From NCBI GenBank assembly GCA_025403435.1, contig CM046352.1, positions 966,893-1,030,892 on the forward strand: a DNA stretch of 64,000 nucleotides, read 5' to 3'. The notes below the pieces were generated by a model. It saw only the letters and a list, made by a program, of their open reading frames with translations. It searched no databases and was not told where the DNA came from. The DNA is from Artocarpus heterophyllus. Its lineage: Eukaryota; Streptophyta; Magnoliopsida; Rosales; Moraceae. A program made the translations under genes and the position numbers. Positions 1-13,342 of the stretch are shown here, one piece after another; position 1 is the first letter of the stretch; every line of letters begins with the position of its first letter.

Positions 1-704
1 TAAAGTTTTTTAATGACTTTAGTTTTTTTTCTTAGTTTATTAGTTTTAAAGATTATGGTGAAATCATATAACCTAAAAGTAAAATTCTAAAAACATAACA
101 TATGAAATGTATATTAACTATTTTAATCTAAAAGTAATCATCAAAAAATATATTTTAATTGCCTCAACGTGCTAATTGATAATTCTTAGCGTTTGGTACG
201 AGGTAACTTGTAAGAATCATATATTCATAGAAAAGTAACATGATTTTAAGAGAAACGACAATAATGTCTTTTTCTTAAAAAGACGAGAATTTTAAATATT
301 TCATAACCATTTAGATCTTTTTTTAAAATGACAATTTTTTTTAAAAAAAGTAACAAAAAATTTGTAAATCTAATTTTTCTAAATTTAATTTTGAACAAAA
401 TTAAACTTTACCAAAAAATAAAAAAAACTTATCAACAAAAATTTGCCTCCGGCTGTAGCAGAGGGTAGGTTGGCCATAGAAGACCGGTGAGGGGTTGGGT
501 TTGAAGTTGGAGATCGAGCGATGGGCTGGGCTCAACGACAAAAGACGGCGAGGCTTTTTGGGGCGGAAGGAATCAGAAAAGTGTTTAAGTAGGGGGCATC
601 ATTAAATAAGGAATCTTATTGAAAGGCGATTAGAAAGAGAAAAGAAAATATTTATAAAGGCCACTTTTGATAAAAATAATAATATTTTAGAAGATTTTAA
701 GGAA
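1..704. other. AT-rich intergenic DNA, no gene seen
   Basis: No ORF with a recognisable product, no RNA gene and no repeat structure was found here. A short GC-richer patch lies near 445-580. The right edge is the target site of the Copia element that follows. Confidence 0.6.
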
Positions 705-709
705 ATATA

Positions 710-1507
710 TGTTAAAATTTATATATATATATAGCATGTAATATGAACAATATGAACATGTTACAATTGAAAAAACAAAACTAGAAAATAAGAAAAACAG
801 ATACAACAAAACCTTCAATTGAAGCAACGTAACGTGGAAATTAGATGGAAAATGGTCGAGGCACGTGTAGGTTACGCTTTCCTTAAAACAGATTCATCCC
901 CTCCGGTTGTGCACGAGGATTCGACGGACGTCTGTCTCCCAGGATACAACGACTAGCAACGGAATCTTCAGCACTATCGGATACTGTTTCCGGCGAACTT
1001 GAAACTGTTTTTTTCTTCTATCACCAAAAATGACTACAACAAAAACTAGATAGAATTTGAAAAAGCAAAGGAAAAACTCTATGACTTGGTGAGTGCAAAT
1101 TCTATGCAATTGTGTGTGTCTCAAACATGTGGAGGATAGTTCATTATATAGGCTTAAGAGAATAGACGTTACAATTCACATTTTAATGAGGCATTATTCA
1201 GAATTTATGTGCATAATGACATTGGTTGCAACCTTTCATTTTCCATGATAATGGTGCTCATAATCTCCCATTAAACCATTGGTTGTAACCCTCCATTTTC
1301 ATGATTATGAAGCTCATAATTATGATAATGGTGCTCATAATCTCCCATTAAACATTTGGTTGTAACCCTCCATTTTTCATGATTATGAAGCTCATAATCA
1401 CCTATTAATCCATACCTTTGGGTGTTACAACATGAGGTTTATGACCTCCATTAATCTCCACCAATGAGCATCAATTTCTCATTCATTCAATTGCCATTTT
1501 TCTAACA
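710..1507 (-). repeat. 3' LTR of Copia element 1
   Basis: It matches 7344-8143 over its whole length with scattered substitutions, and is bounded by TG and CA. The inner edge abuts the polypurine tract. Confidence 0.93.
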
Positions 1508-1520
1508 ATCCCCCACATGA
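1508..1520 (-). other. Polypurine tract of Copia element 1
   Basis: Read on the minus strand this is a short purine run, ATGTGGGGGAT, directly before the 3' LTR. It is the expected plus-strand DNA primer site and fixes the orientation of the element. Confidence 0.8.
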
Positions 1521-2097
1521 ATGAAATTGACAAACTACAAAGGAAAAACAAAGACACTACACGATAATAGAGTTCTACGGTTAATATATGCATAAGATAG
1601 GTAGGCATTAACCCTTGAACCTTCCCTTGTGAAAGTATGTTTACTTTACTGGCTGACTAGTAGACGCGATGTCTTTGAACTGTTCTGCCATTTGTGTAAA
1701 TGATAACATACCTCACACAGATATTTTCCTGATATAGATTCAGTTCTCATGGTTATGTTCATTTTGGCCATGAACATCTCCCTAGTTCTGCAAGAGTTTC
1801 TAAAGAATTGAGCCCTAGCAATTCTCCTTTGAAGCGGCCCCACTTCTCTCTCACATAGGTGATTTCTTACTTAAGAGTAACCTGTATTACTCCGCTCGAA
1901 TTCCAACGTATTTGACGCTTTAGAATCATTAAAAGCAAACTGCTTAACCTTTCCTTACAGGTATCACTGTTTTTTATATAAGAATGGGTTGGGGTAACCC
2001 CCACAGTGATCTTACTCGGTCTATTCAGTTTAGTTGTCCCATTGAACCTAGATCTTGGGATCTCCAGTCAACAAGGTTGGGTTTCCACTATTTCGAC

Positions 2098-5000
2098 CTA
2101 TTCTTTTATGGGCTTAAGTCTCATTCCTCTTGATGTTTTCTCAACTTGATCTCTATTCAGACCTTTAGTTAACGGATCCACAATATTTTCTTTAGACCTT
2201 ACATAGTCTAATGTTATGACTTCAGTCGAGATTAGTTGTCTAACGGTATTATGTTGACGACGTATATGTCTCGACTTACCATTGTACATCACATTTTGTG
2301 CCCTTTCAATAGCAGACTGATTATCACAATGTATGAATATTGCAGGTATAGGTTTATGCCATTCAGGAATATCCTCCAAGAAATTCCTTCGCCATTCAGC
2401 TTCTTCACTGCTTTTATCCAAGGCTACAAATTCAGATTCCATAGTAGATCTGGTTATTATGTCTGCTTTGAGGACTTCCATGAAACTGTTGCGCCTTCCA
2501 TAGTGAATATATATCCACTTGTAGCTTTAGAATCCTGTATATCAGATATCCAACTTGCGTCAGAATACCCTTCAAGAACAGCAGGATCTCTTATATAATG
2601 TAGCCCATAACTACGAGTATACCGTAAGTATCTGAGTACTCTAACAATCACTTTCCAGTGATCATCTCCTGGATTACTCGTGAATCTACTCAGACTACTT
2701 ACAGCATAGGCAATATCTGGTCTTGTACAATTCATTAAGTACATTAAACTACCTATCACTCTAGCATATTCCACCTGGGATATACTTTCTCCTCTATTTT
2801 TGGACAGATGTTGACTAGTATCAATTGGTGTTCTGGCCACGCCAGTGTCATTTTTACTAAATTTGTCAAGTATCTTGTCCACATAGTGTGACTGGCTCAA
2901 GATGATTCCATCAGGCGACCTTTTGATTTTGATTCCTAAAATCACATCAGCAGGTCCTATGTCTTTCATGTCAAACCTAGAGTTCAACATATCTTTAGTA
3001 GATTTGATCATCCGATCATTGCTACCGATGATTAACATGTCATCTACATACAGACAAAGAATAACATATCCATCGTCTGTTCTTTTGACATAAACACACT
3101 TGTCACACTCATTAATTTTGAACCCATTTGACATCATAACATTGTCAAATTTATCATGCCATTGCTTTGGTGCTTGTTTAAGCCCATACAAAGACTTCAC
3201 CAATTTGCAGACTTTCTTTTCTTGTCCTGGAACAATACAACCTTCTGGTTGTTCCATATAAATTTTCTCTTCAAAGTCTCCATTAAGAAAAGCAGTCTTT
3301 ACATCCATCTGATGTACTTCAAGATTCCGCAAAGCGGCAATCGCTATAATCATTCTTATGGAGGTTATTCTTGTTACAGGAGAATAAGTATCAAAGTAAT
3401 CAAGGCATTCTTTTTGTCTATAACCTTTTATAACAAGTCTAGCCTTATACTTGTCAATTGTTCCATCACCTTTCATTTTGCATTTGAAAATCCACTTAGA
3501 ACCTAACGGTTTACTTCCTGGAGGAAGGTCCACTAATTCCCAAGTATGATTCTGCATGATAGAATCAATTTCACTCTTTATGGCTTCTTTCCATAAAGGA
3601 CCCTCAGATGAGCTTACAGCTTCTTTGAAAGTTTGAGGTTCAGCCTCTAACATGTAGGTCAGAAAGTCAGGTCCAAATGATTTTTCTGTCCTTGATCTTT
3701 TGCTTCGTCTAGGCTCTTCCTCTTCATATTCGGTTTCAACTTCTTGATGATCCTGACTATTCTCTTCAATAGTCTTAAACGTCGTTTAGATGAACTTGGA
3801 CAATCCTCTTTGGATTTGCAAGGAAATACATCTTCAAAAAATGATGCATTCCTAGATTCCATTATCGTGTTCTTGTGAATCTCAGGGTTTTTAGATTCAT
3901 ACACAAGGAACCGATAAGCACTACTGTAGTGGGCATAACCAATGAAGATGCAATCAACTGTTTTTGGACCTATTCTCATCTTCTTTAGTGTAGGTACCAT
4001 TACCTTTGCAAGAAACCCCCACACTCTCAAGTATTTGTAAGAAGGCTTTCTAGCTTTCTACAATTCATAAGGGGTCTTATCTTCTTTCTTTCAAGGTACC
4101 TTATTTAAAAGGTAATTAGCCGATAAAATGGCTTCCCCCCACATGTTCTGTGACAATCCAGAACTTATCAGCATTGCATTCATCATATCCTTTAAGGTAC
4201 GATTTTTGCGTTCAGCCACACCATTTGACTGAGGTGAATAGGGTGGTGTAACCTCGTGGATAATACCATGTTGTGCACAAAATTCACTAAATGGTTCTAC
4301 ATATTCACCACCATGGTCACTTCTTACCATCTTAATTTTCTTATTAAGTTGGTTTTCAACTTCTTGCTTATAGAGAACAAATTTCTTAATAACTTCATCT
4401 TTGCTTCTAAGCAAATATACATAGCAATATTTTGTGCTATCATATATAAATGTGACAAAATATTTATTCCCACCTCTGGTTTGAACAAATTTTAAGTCAC
4501 AAACATCGCTATGTATTAAATCAAGTGGCTCGGTATTTCTCTCAATCATTTGGAACGAAGATCTCGTTAGTTTTGCCTCTACACATATTTCACATTTATG
4601 TTTGGGATCAATATTAAACGCGGGTATGTGATCCAAGTTAATTAATCTACGTAAAGTATCATAATTAACATGACCTAGTCTACCATGCCATAAATTAGAA
4701 GACTCAAGCATATAAGCAGAAGACTTTTTATTTTTATTAATGGAATTGGGCTTAATTGCCATTACATTCATTTTCCACATGCTATTTTTCACATATCCCT
4801 TTCCCACATACATTCCATGTTTAGACAAAACTATTTTATCAGCTTCAAAAACCATCTTGAAGCCATGTGAACTCAGCAGAGTTCTAGAAATGAGATTCTT
4901 TCGGATATCAGGCACATACAGCACATTTTGAAGCTTAACTTCCTTGCCTGATGTCATTTTTAGAACCACTATTCCTTGGCCCTTAATCTTAGATGTGCCA

Positions 5001-6121
5001 GAGTTGCCCATATACAACTTCTCTCCAGAATCTAACAGTACGAGTTCAGCAAAAGCAGTTTTATCACAGCAGACATGGCGTGTGGCCCCAGTGTCTAGCC
5101 ACCACTCCTTTGGGTTGGAGTCCACCATGTTGACTTCAGAGACTACGGCGGAAAGACTAATGTCTGACACTTCTTGTGTGATGGTGTCCACCACATTGGC
5201 CTCTTTCTTCTTGTTTCTCTTTGGCAGCCTACAATCTGCCGACTTGTGACCCACCTTGTCACAGTTGAAACATTTTTCTTGAAATTTCTGCTTCTTTGAA
5301 ATTCCACCCTTAGGCCCCAGCTTGGACCCCGACTTGTTTTTCTTGTTCTTGGAGCTTTTATCATGCTCCACCACATTTGCTTTGGCAACAGACTTGTTAA
5401 AAAGCTTTTTCTCAGATCTTCTATTGTCTTCCTCAATGCGAAGTCGAACAATAAGATCTTCAACGCTCATCTCCTTACGCTTGTGCTTCAGATAGTTCTT
5501 GAAGTCATTCCACGCAGGGGGTAGCATCTCTATGATTGCAGCTACCTAGAAAGACTCACTAATTACCATTCCTTCAGCATGAATTTCATGAATGAGTAAT
5601 TGCAGTTCTTGTACTTGACTAATTACAGTCTTAGAATCCACCATTTTGTAGTTCATGAACCGTCCAACTATGAACTTCTTAGCACCAGCATCTTCTATTT
5701 TGTATTTATGGTCCAAAGACTCCCATACTTCTTTGGCCGTTTTTTTCAGACTGTACACATTATAAAGTGCATCAGTCAAGCCATTCAGAATATAATTCTT
5801 GCACAAGAAGTCAGAATGCTTCCATGCTTCAACAACAAGCAAGGTCTGAGCATATGTTTCATCCTCTCTAACAGTAGGAGGATCCTCTTTCAAGAATCTC
5901 GAAAGATTCAGTGTTGTCAAATAGATCAACATTTTTTGTTGCCAAGTTTTAAAGTTTAGTGCATTAAATTTTTCAGGTTTTTCATTGTGGTTCACAGGAA
6001 CCGTAACCGACAAAGGTTGTGTCAAGGTTGAAGCATGGACCCTAGGAGATGACATCGGTGTCTCAGAAGTGCTCCCAGTTGGAACATTCTCAGTTGGAAC
6101 AACATTCATGTTATCACTCAT
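2098..6121 (-). pseudogene. Copia element 1 gag-pol, disrupted
   Basis: The ATG at 6121 opens a gag of the UBN2/DUF4219 type. A CCHC knuckle (C-x2-C-x4-H-x4-C) lies near 5272-5231, a protease motif DTGA near 5100, then the GAG-pre-integrase and integrase core. Reverse transcriptase with YVDD occupies 3653-2457, and RNase H ends at 2098. Breaks: an in-frame TAG at 5546-5548 inside gag; a TGA at 4091-4093 and a TAG shortly after it in the integrase; a frame change near 3655; another near 2460-2480 between reverse transcriptase and RNase H. Apart from these breaks the domain order is complete. The original was probably a single gag-pol polyprotein, as is usual for plant Copia. Each fragment is still long, so the damage is modest, in line with the LTR divergence. 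Confidence 0.93.
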
Positions 6122-7343
6122 TTCTGAAAATGGAACCAATATTAGTTTCCTTTAAAATTAAATTAAAAAGAAACAAATTGATAACAACATAGCATTAGAC
6201 AATCTGTAATCAACAACGAAACAAATCAATTATATAACTTATAATTATATAACGTAAACAACCTGTTATAATAGAGCGTTTACAAAATGTTTATAACCTA
6301 TATAATATGTAAACACGTTGGAAAGAAGAAAACAAACTAGGAGCATTTAAAGACAAAACTGTTATAAACAGTAAACTATATATATATATATATATATATA
6401 CATTAAATGTCTTGATTGAAAACACAACATAGCAAACTGATATAATGTAAACGTTTTTACAACGCTCATATATACATAAACAATTAAGAAATAAAACCAG
6501 TTACATAACAAACAAAACATAAACAAAGAAACTATATAAATTGTTATATAACTGTAAACAAAAGAAACCTGTGTAGTATATAACTTAAAATTAATTAATA
6601 TAGAATACAACCGAAAATCATCAAAACATTAACAAAAACGTAAACATGTTATCTTATAACTCAAACTGTTATAAACTATTGTAAAGGCAAAAACTATAAA
6701 CAAGTAGAACGTAAACAAATAGATAAATGAAACTTATAATGTATGATAAATGTTTTAAAAACAAACCTGTTATATACTTAAAAAAAAACTATTATATACT
6801 CAAAACATAAGCCAATGCTATATAACTGATATATAACAAAATTGCTATAACATAAAAAATAAAGAAACTATTACATATATTATAACAAAAACAAAAACTA
6901 TTATAGCAACTGTCATATAATACAACCTTTATACATATATATACAAATATGTATATAAAACGTAAACAACTAGAAACAAAACAAAACTTTTACAGTTTAT
7001 GCACATAAAAGTTAACTAATTCTTATATATGTATATATATACACACACACACACATAAAACAAAAACAAAGGATCAGATCAATAAAAGGCAATTTTTTTT
7101 TTTATTCAACCTGAATGATGAAATCAAAATGTTCAAACAAAACAAATGTCTATAACAGTAACAAAAGCCAACATTAGAAGCCAACCAAATTTATGGAAGT
7201 TGAAATGTAACAAAATGGTCATAACCAAATATGCAAGCAAAAAAAAAATTCTATAGTAAGATGAAAATGCGAGAACAAAATCATAAGATCTATTTCTCCA
7301 TTTTAGTAACCTGTCCATCTTCAAAACGAGTCTGTTTTAAGAT
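6122..7343 (-). other. Untranslated leader of Copia element 1
   Basis: About 1.2 kb of very AT-rich DNA lies between the 5' LTR and the gag start. It contains an AT dinucleotide run near 6379-6400 and an AC run near 7040-7055. No coding frame was recognised. The usual 12-nt site complementary to initiator-Met tRNA is not visible next to the 5' LTR. Confidence 0.7.
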
Positions 7344-8143
7344 TGTTAAAATTTATATATATATATATAGCATGTAATATGAACAATATGAACAGGTTAC
7401 AATTGAAAAAACAAAATTAGAAAATAAGGAAAACAGATACAACAAAACCTTCAATTGAAGCAACGTAACGTGAAAATTAGATGGAAAATGGTCGAGGCAC
7501 GTGTAGGTCACGCTTTTCTTAAAACAGATTCGTCCCCTCCGGTTGTGCATGAGGATTCGACGGACGTCTGTCTCCCAAGATACAACGACTAGCAACGGAA
7601 TCTTCAGCACTATCGGATACCGTTTCCGACGAACTTGAAACTGTTTTTTTCTTCCATCACCAAAAATGACTACAACAAAAACTAGATGGAATTTGAAAAA
7701 ACAAAGGAAAAACTCTATGACTTGGTGAGTGCAAATTCTATGCAATTGTGTGTGTCTCAAACATGTGGAGGAGAGTTCATTATATAGGCTTAAGAGAATA
7801 GACGTTACAATCCACATTATAATGAGGCATTATTCAGAATTTATGTGCATAATGACATTGGTTGCAACCTTCCATTTTTCATGATAATGGTGCTCATAAT
7901 CTCCCATTAAACCATTGGTTGTAACCCTTCATTTTCATGATTATGAAGCTCATAATTATGATAATGGTGCTCATAATCTCCCATTAAACATTTGGTTGTA
8001 ACCCTCCATTTTTCATGATTATGAAGCTCATAATCACCTATTAATCCATACCTTTGGGTGTTACAACATGAGGTTTATGACCTCCATTAATCTCCACCAA
8101 TGAGCATCAATTTCTCATTCATCCAATTGCCATTGTTCTAACA
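7344..8143 (-). repeat. 5' LTR of Copia element 1
   Basis: Partner of 710-1507. It starts TGTTA and ends TAACA in the plus-strand reading, and the ATATA target duplication follows at once. Confidence 0.93.
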
Positions 8144-8148
8144 ATATA

Positions 8149-9990
8149 TTAGAAGGGCATATCTAAAGAAAAAATGTTTCAATAAAAGAAAGTAAGAAAA
8201 GAAAGTATTTCAATGGAACTCGTTTGAAAAATAAAATAAAATAAGCAAAAGAAGGTTGTTGCGTGTGTGTGTTTTAATAGAACGTGTGAAAGGAAAGATG
8301 TATAGTTGAAAGAGCGAAACTCTTTCTTATACATAGAAAAAAGAGTTTAGTGCTAGCAAGTTAGAGATAAAATGACTTGAGATTTAGTATGAGAAAATAT
8401 TATTTGGGACGGTTCTTGAGAAAAACAAGTTATGGCTTTATCTGAGAAAATGCTACTCCTGAGGCTATTTGAGTAGGAGCCCTTACGAAATAAGTTAATT
8501 TATATAGGGCCGCGTTTCAATTAAAATTTATGTTTTGATCTATATATGTACTGATAAGTAGAGGATAACTTGGGTGTGTTTAAAAATCAAGTTGGAACTT
8601 AAATTGTAGCATGTGAGAGCTTTACACTGTAGCAAGCTTTTACTTTTTCACTATATATGAGAGCTTTTACACTGTAGCTATTGGAACTTATCGCTTTCAA
8701 CTAACGTTGCCAAACTAATATAGTAGTTTGGTTCGCCAATTCGAATTGTAAAATATTGTAACAATTCAAATATAGTGAGAGAAAATAATACAGTAAAACC
8801 AGTTCAAACTAGAATTTTTCAATTCGAACCGGTGAACTAAACATCACTTAAGAGTTAAGGACAAATAAAACAGAAATTAATTAGGAAAGATATATGAAGA
8901 GGAAAAAAAATTAATAGGAATGTATTTGAAAAAAAATTTAACAATACAAGAGTTATGGATCGTGAGAGAGGGATAAAAAGGCTTTAACTAGGGGCATGTA
9001 TTGAGAAAAATTTAAGAATATTGGAGTTTAGAAGAAGAAGAGAAAGATATTTAAATAGGAATATATTGAGAAGTTCTAAATTTGAAGCAGGATATGTGTT
9101 GATGGTTGGAAATGATCAACAAATAATACTCACAAATCACTCATGTTCCCATGGATCAATGCAATAAAAAATGAAATGAAAAGATGAAGGCAAGTATTGG
9201 ACACACATGGATTTATAGGGGTTTACTCTTTAAGGAGCTACATCCATTGTATTTTCCTTATCAAGAGTTCGTACAATACGTTCTTAGATTTCTAGAAATG
9301 GTAACAAAAGAGAAAATAGAGAGCATGTGTTTTTGATTTAGAGAGAGAGTAGAGCCAGTCCCCCTCTTCTTTACATCCCCTTTTATGTAGTGCTATATTA
9401 TTATTAAATAGTGATTAGAATATTGTTTGTGGAAAGGGAATCTCCTTGTTCTGTGCTAGCCTATTCTCTTTTGGCATGGTGCCTCTGCAAGCTTGAAGAG
9501 TGCATCAAGTCCCGTATTAGTGGTCTTAATTTCAGACGCACTATCTCGACTACTGGTCCTACCCATTCTTGTCTATTTTTCTTAAAATGATGAGCGCAAT
9601 AATAGGCGGAGGACATGAAGTTTGTTTAAGCTTGACCTCATTCTAGAGTGGCGAGATGAGTCGATCATCTCGACTTTCATTTTATTTGAGATTAATTGGC
9701 CAAGTTGAGCTTTTCATTGATCTCGCCTTCGGGCCTTGGACAAGTTTGAAACCTCATACAACAATTTGTGAACGGGAATAGATTTGGGAAATTTCAAATT
9801 TGCGTCATTGGGGCAATTAGTAAATGGAAATATTCATAAAGGCCGGTTGAACAAAATAAATAATTTTAAGAAAATTGCAAATGATAATTTATGTGGGAAT
9901 ATATTCGATGTAAATTATTTTGATAAAGAAAAAAACATTTCAATGATACGTACTTAAAAATACAATTTTCACGGAGATTAAAAAAAGAAA
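8149..9990. other. Intergenic DNA, no gene seen
   Basis: About 1.8 kb of AT-rich sequence without a credible ORF. A short imperfect duplication built on GAGAGCTTTTACACTGTAGC occurs near 8600-8680. It ends at the target site of the LOG-bearing element. Confidence 0.55.
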
Positions 9991-9995
9991 GGCTG

Positions 9996-12393
9996 TGTAA
10001 CGCCCCTATATGGGGGTTAACAGTTTTTAATGAGATAAAATAAAAATAAATAATAAAAGTAAAACCTTAAAAATAAAATTTTCCCGGGACTTAAATGAAA
10101 ACTCTCAACTCAAAAATAAAAATATAAACGATAAATAAACCACAGTTTTAATGTAGCACCTTAAATTTAATAATATAAACTGTTGTCATCATCATTTTAA
10201 CCCTCAACACATTATAATACAGTCACAGAAGTAACAATTGATGCTTACATTATCATGAAGAACATTCTCAACGATTGAAGCAGTCCCAATGTAATATAGC
10301 TACATCACGTCCACAACTATATTTCTCGTAGCCACCTCACACTTAGTGAGTCCTGAAAAGATATAAACATAAGGGAATGAGCAACACTATGCTCAGTAGA
10401 GAAAGCCATTATTCACCTTTAGGTTTTTATCATTACCACATTAAAACCTGCATGGTTAGTAAGTCACATCATATTCCAGATTATGAGGTTTATTATGATC
10501 ACATCTTATGGATACCGTAGTTAATCATTACCAAGTGTCATAATTACACATTTATACAAATATTACCAATCATCATTGTTCCTAGGTATCCATGTTAAAT
10601 TGAGTATCACTCAACTCATCGAAACCCAAATGGGCGCACTTGATCACCCTATAAACATTCCAAGGGTGTTCCGGTGAGGGGACATCAAGCCCCGAGTCCT
10701 CACCAAATCAATTCCTGTACAGTGTGTTCTGGGACTTTCAACCCAAGGAAGCGTCATCACCTTCCCCCTATTTTACCTTTTAGGGTATTCATGCCCAAGG
10801 ACGTAACCGTCGCCCTTTTCATGTCTCACAATTTCTCTATATTAAATCATTATTAATAGAGTTAATTTTTCCTAACCATGCTTCTCAATTTATAACATGT
10901 GTCAATTCATTATGTTCCTCGCCGTACAATACAAGACGAGTCCATGTCATAGTTTCATATGTGATACACATATAATATCAGTTCAACATAGATATATATA
11001 TATTGCAGCAAAACAATCAATTTTAATTCTATAAAAACCTCACAAAAGATGAGTAATAGAATCCCTACCTTTCAAGCTTATCAACAGTCTCTTAATCCTG
11101 GAATCAATTAACGTTAGCTCCATACTCCCTTGATCTTGAACTCCAAGCAAAGCAGATCCAGTTGTATCTCGCTGTATCTATGAAGCATCCTCTGTAGTGC
11201 TCCTCGAGCGACTATGAATGGCTAGGAATGCTTCCTGGAGATCATACATTCTTGAAAACGTCATTCTGGACTCCGATACTGCTGTTTGAATCGCCTCGAT
11301 TCGCGTGCAGTCGGTACCGGATGATTTTCATCGGAGTGGAATTTGCTCGAACGGAGGTCACCATTGCATCCAGAGCATCGAAACGAGTCAGGAGGCGGTC
11401 TCGGATCTTCGATCGGAGGTCCGGATCACAAAATCCCATTTTGGCCTTTGACCGGCCGTTGACCGGCGTTGACCACCGTTGACCGGCGTTGACCGACTTT
11501 GACCGTCGTTGACCGGCGTCAATCGGGGTCCGTTGGCAGCTGGGCTCGGGCCTACCCCCCCTAAATCGACCCTTCTGAGTCCAATGGCGGGGTCAATTTC
11601 ACCCAATTCTGCCTCTAACATAGCGGGTCGTGAAGTACAACGTCGGTAGAAATGGATGAGCTCCGATCTTGATTCTCCGACGATGGAAACCTGAAATTGG
11701 CTGAGGGCTTTTGCTACCCATCCTCCTATGAGCATTTCCCCTCATCCAATTTGAAGAAACGTGGCTGGGAAGAGCCAAAACGGAGACTCCCGCGGCGGTT
11801 GACGGCGGCGTTGGCCGTTCTCCGGCGAAACCGGCTCCTTCCGTGCAATTGATTGAGGGGTTTTACTCCCCTTGATCCTCTGAACTCATTGGGAGGGGTG
11901 GTGTCAATCACCTCCTCCGGCAAGGCGGAGTTCCACCATGGGGGCGGCGGTGCACGGCGGCAATAGGCGGGCGGAGCAATCCGGCGATTGTTGAGCTACT
12001 ACCAAGGGTGGGTTTTGTTCCTCTCATCACGGTGGTCGTGTAGGAACAAGAATCACGTCGATCGGACGTCGGACGGCGAAGATATCTCGTCGAAAAGAAA
12101 TAGGTTTCGCCGCCACTTTGGGCGGCGTGTGTGGTCTCCTCCGGCGGCTTTTTGGGCGGCGCGGCACCTCGTTGGACTCAGCTCGTCGAGAGCTTTCCAT
12201 TGGTGAGGGAGGTGTCGAAAACGGATGCCGAAATCTCAGACGATCTTTGAGGAGAGAGAGAGAATTTTTTAGAGAGAGAAAGTAGAGAGAGAGAGAGTTT
12301 CGAATTATGAGAGATTTTCTGATTTTTTTTATATATATACTAGGTAATTAATCTAATTACCTTAATACCCTTAGGAGAATAACGGGTGTCACA
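9996..12393 (-). repeat. 3' LTR of the LOG-bearing element
   Basis: It is the same as 16619-19015 except for about seven substitutions and one T-run length change, all seen between 11987 and 12332. It is bounded by TG and CA. It contains a GC-rich block near 11400-12200 with repeated GTTGACCGGC-like units at 11446-11515. Confidence 0.93.
11446..11515. repeat. GTTGACCGGC tandem short repeat in LTR
   Basis: Six or so degenerate copies of TTGACCGGCG follow each other. The same array occurs in the other LTR at about 18069-18138. It is part of the GC-rich half of the LTR and shows no coding sense. Confidence 0.7.
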
Positions 12394-12411
12394 GCTCTAC
12401 CCCCCTTAAAG
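12394..12411 (-). other. Polypurine tract of the LOG-bearing element
   Basis: On the minus strand the sequence next to the 3' LTR is a G-rich purine run (AAGGGGGGTAGAGC). It primes plus-strand DNA synthesis in LTR elements and fixes orientation. Confidence 0.85.
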
Positions 12412-13064
12412 AAATTTCGTCCTCGAAATTTCAATTCTAGTAATACTAGTAAAAATTATGATTCCAATTCCGAGTCTAAACCGTTAATGTTGTTTATCTT
12501 CCAAATTTAAGTTATCGTATCTCCAGTCATTTACTTGCATAATAAATCTTACTCTAAATTCTAAATCCCTCAATGAGAGTATTTCTGACAAGTTTCAACT
12601 TATAACACCGTATAATAGTCTAAGAATCTGATCAGGCATACATATTGACCATATCATGATTCCAGTCCTTCATTGTCCATGGACTGTGATTTACAATCAC
12701 ATTTAAGGAGATTGCTAGAGAAATTTTATATACTTCATCTTTAGCTTCCTTTTCCTTTTTGAGTAAGGAAAAGTCAAATATATTTGATTTCATACCTCAA
12801 CTAATAAACTAAAACATAATCATAAAACATATATCACAAACACTTTTATTCAAAACTATACATTAAACTTATTCATAGAGATATTAAACGGAATCTCTGG
12901 TTGCAAACATACCCGACATATTTTTCATTAAACAGCTATCCTCATGACACAAACATTCAACCCAAATAATATACTCATATTTCATATGGAATATCCCCAT
13001 AACTGACTCTGGTACTTCCACATAATATTAACAGAATATTACACATTACAAACATAATACGGAT

Positions 13065-13227
13065 ACGTTTCGAGAGTACAAGGCACTCCGTATACCAGCT
13101 ATCCATATCATGCATGCTTATAGAATACAAAAACATCGATAAACAAAAGATCGGACCTTAAGAAGGATGCGTTTCGAGAGCATCAAGTACTCCGTATCCA
13201 GCCATCCCGGCATTAGGCTCAATGAAT
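13065..13227. repeat. Two-copy imperfect repeat behind the LOG-like ORF
   Basis: A unit beginning CGTTTCGAGAG and containing ACTCCGTAT is present at about 13066 and again at about 13170, roughly 104 bp apart. It lies between the LOG-like stop codon and the polypurine tract, so it would be in the 3' untranslated part of the transcript. Confidence 0.6.
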
Positions 13228-13342
13228 CTAAAAGATTGAACAACAACGTACCACAAGAAACACAGAATACAGGACAAACGGTTATTCGTAACACACGAAA
13301 TACGGACACATATGCCTACATGCCAAAGATAAAACAAAAAGA

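Larger units (their letters stand above)
705..8148 (-). mobile_element. Copia LTR retrotransposon 1, full length, degenerate
   Basis: Two LTRs of about 800 bp begin TGTTA and end TAACA in the plus-strand reading, and the direct repeat ATATA flanks both sides (705-709 and 8144-8148). The gag-pol reading frames between them run on the minus strand in the order gag, protease, integrase, reverse transcriptase, RNase H, which is the Ty1/Copia order. A polypurine tract lies inside the left LTR, so the left LTR is the 3' LTR. The two LTRs differ at roughly twenty positions by eye, about 2.5 percent, so the copy is older than the LOG-bearing element downstream. Several stops and frameshifts make it non-autonomous today. 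Confidence 0.93.

Noticed and set aside
2236..2598. Plus-strand ORFs inside Copia element 1
   Set aside because: Shadows of the minus-strand reverse transcriptase and RNase H frames.
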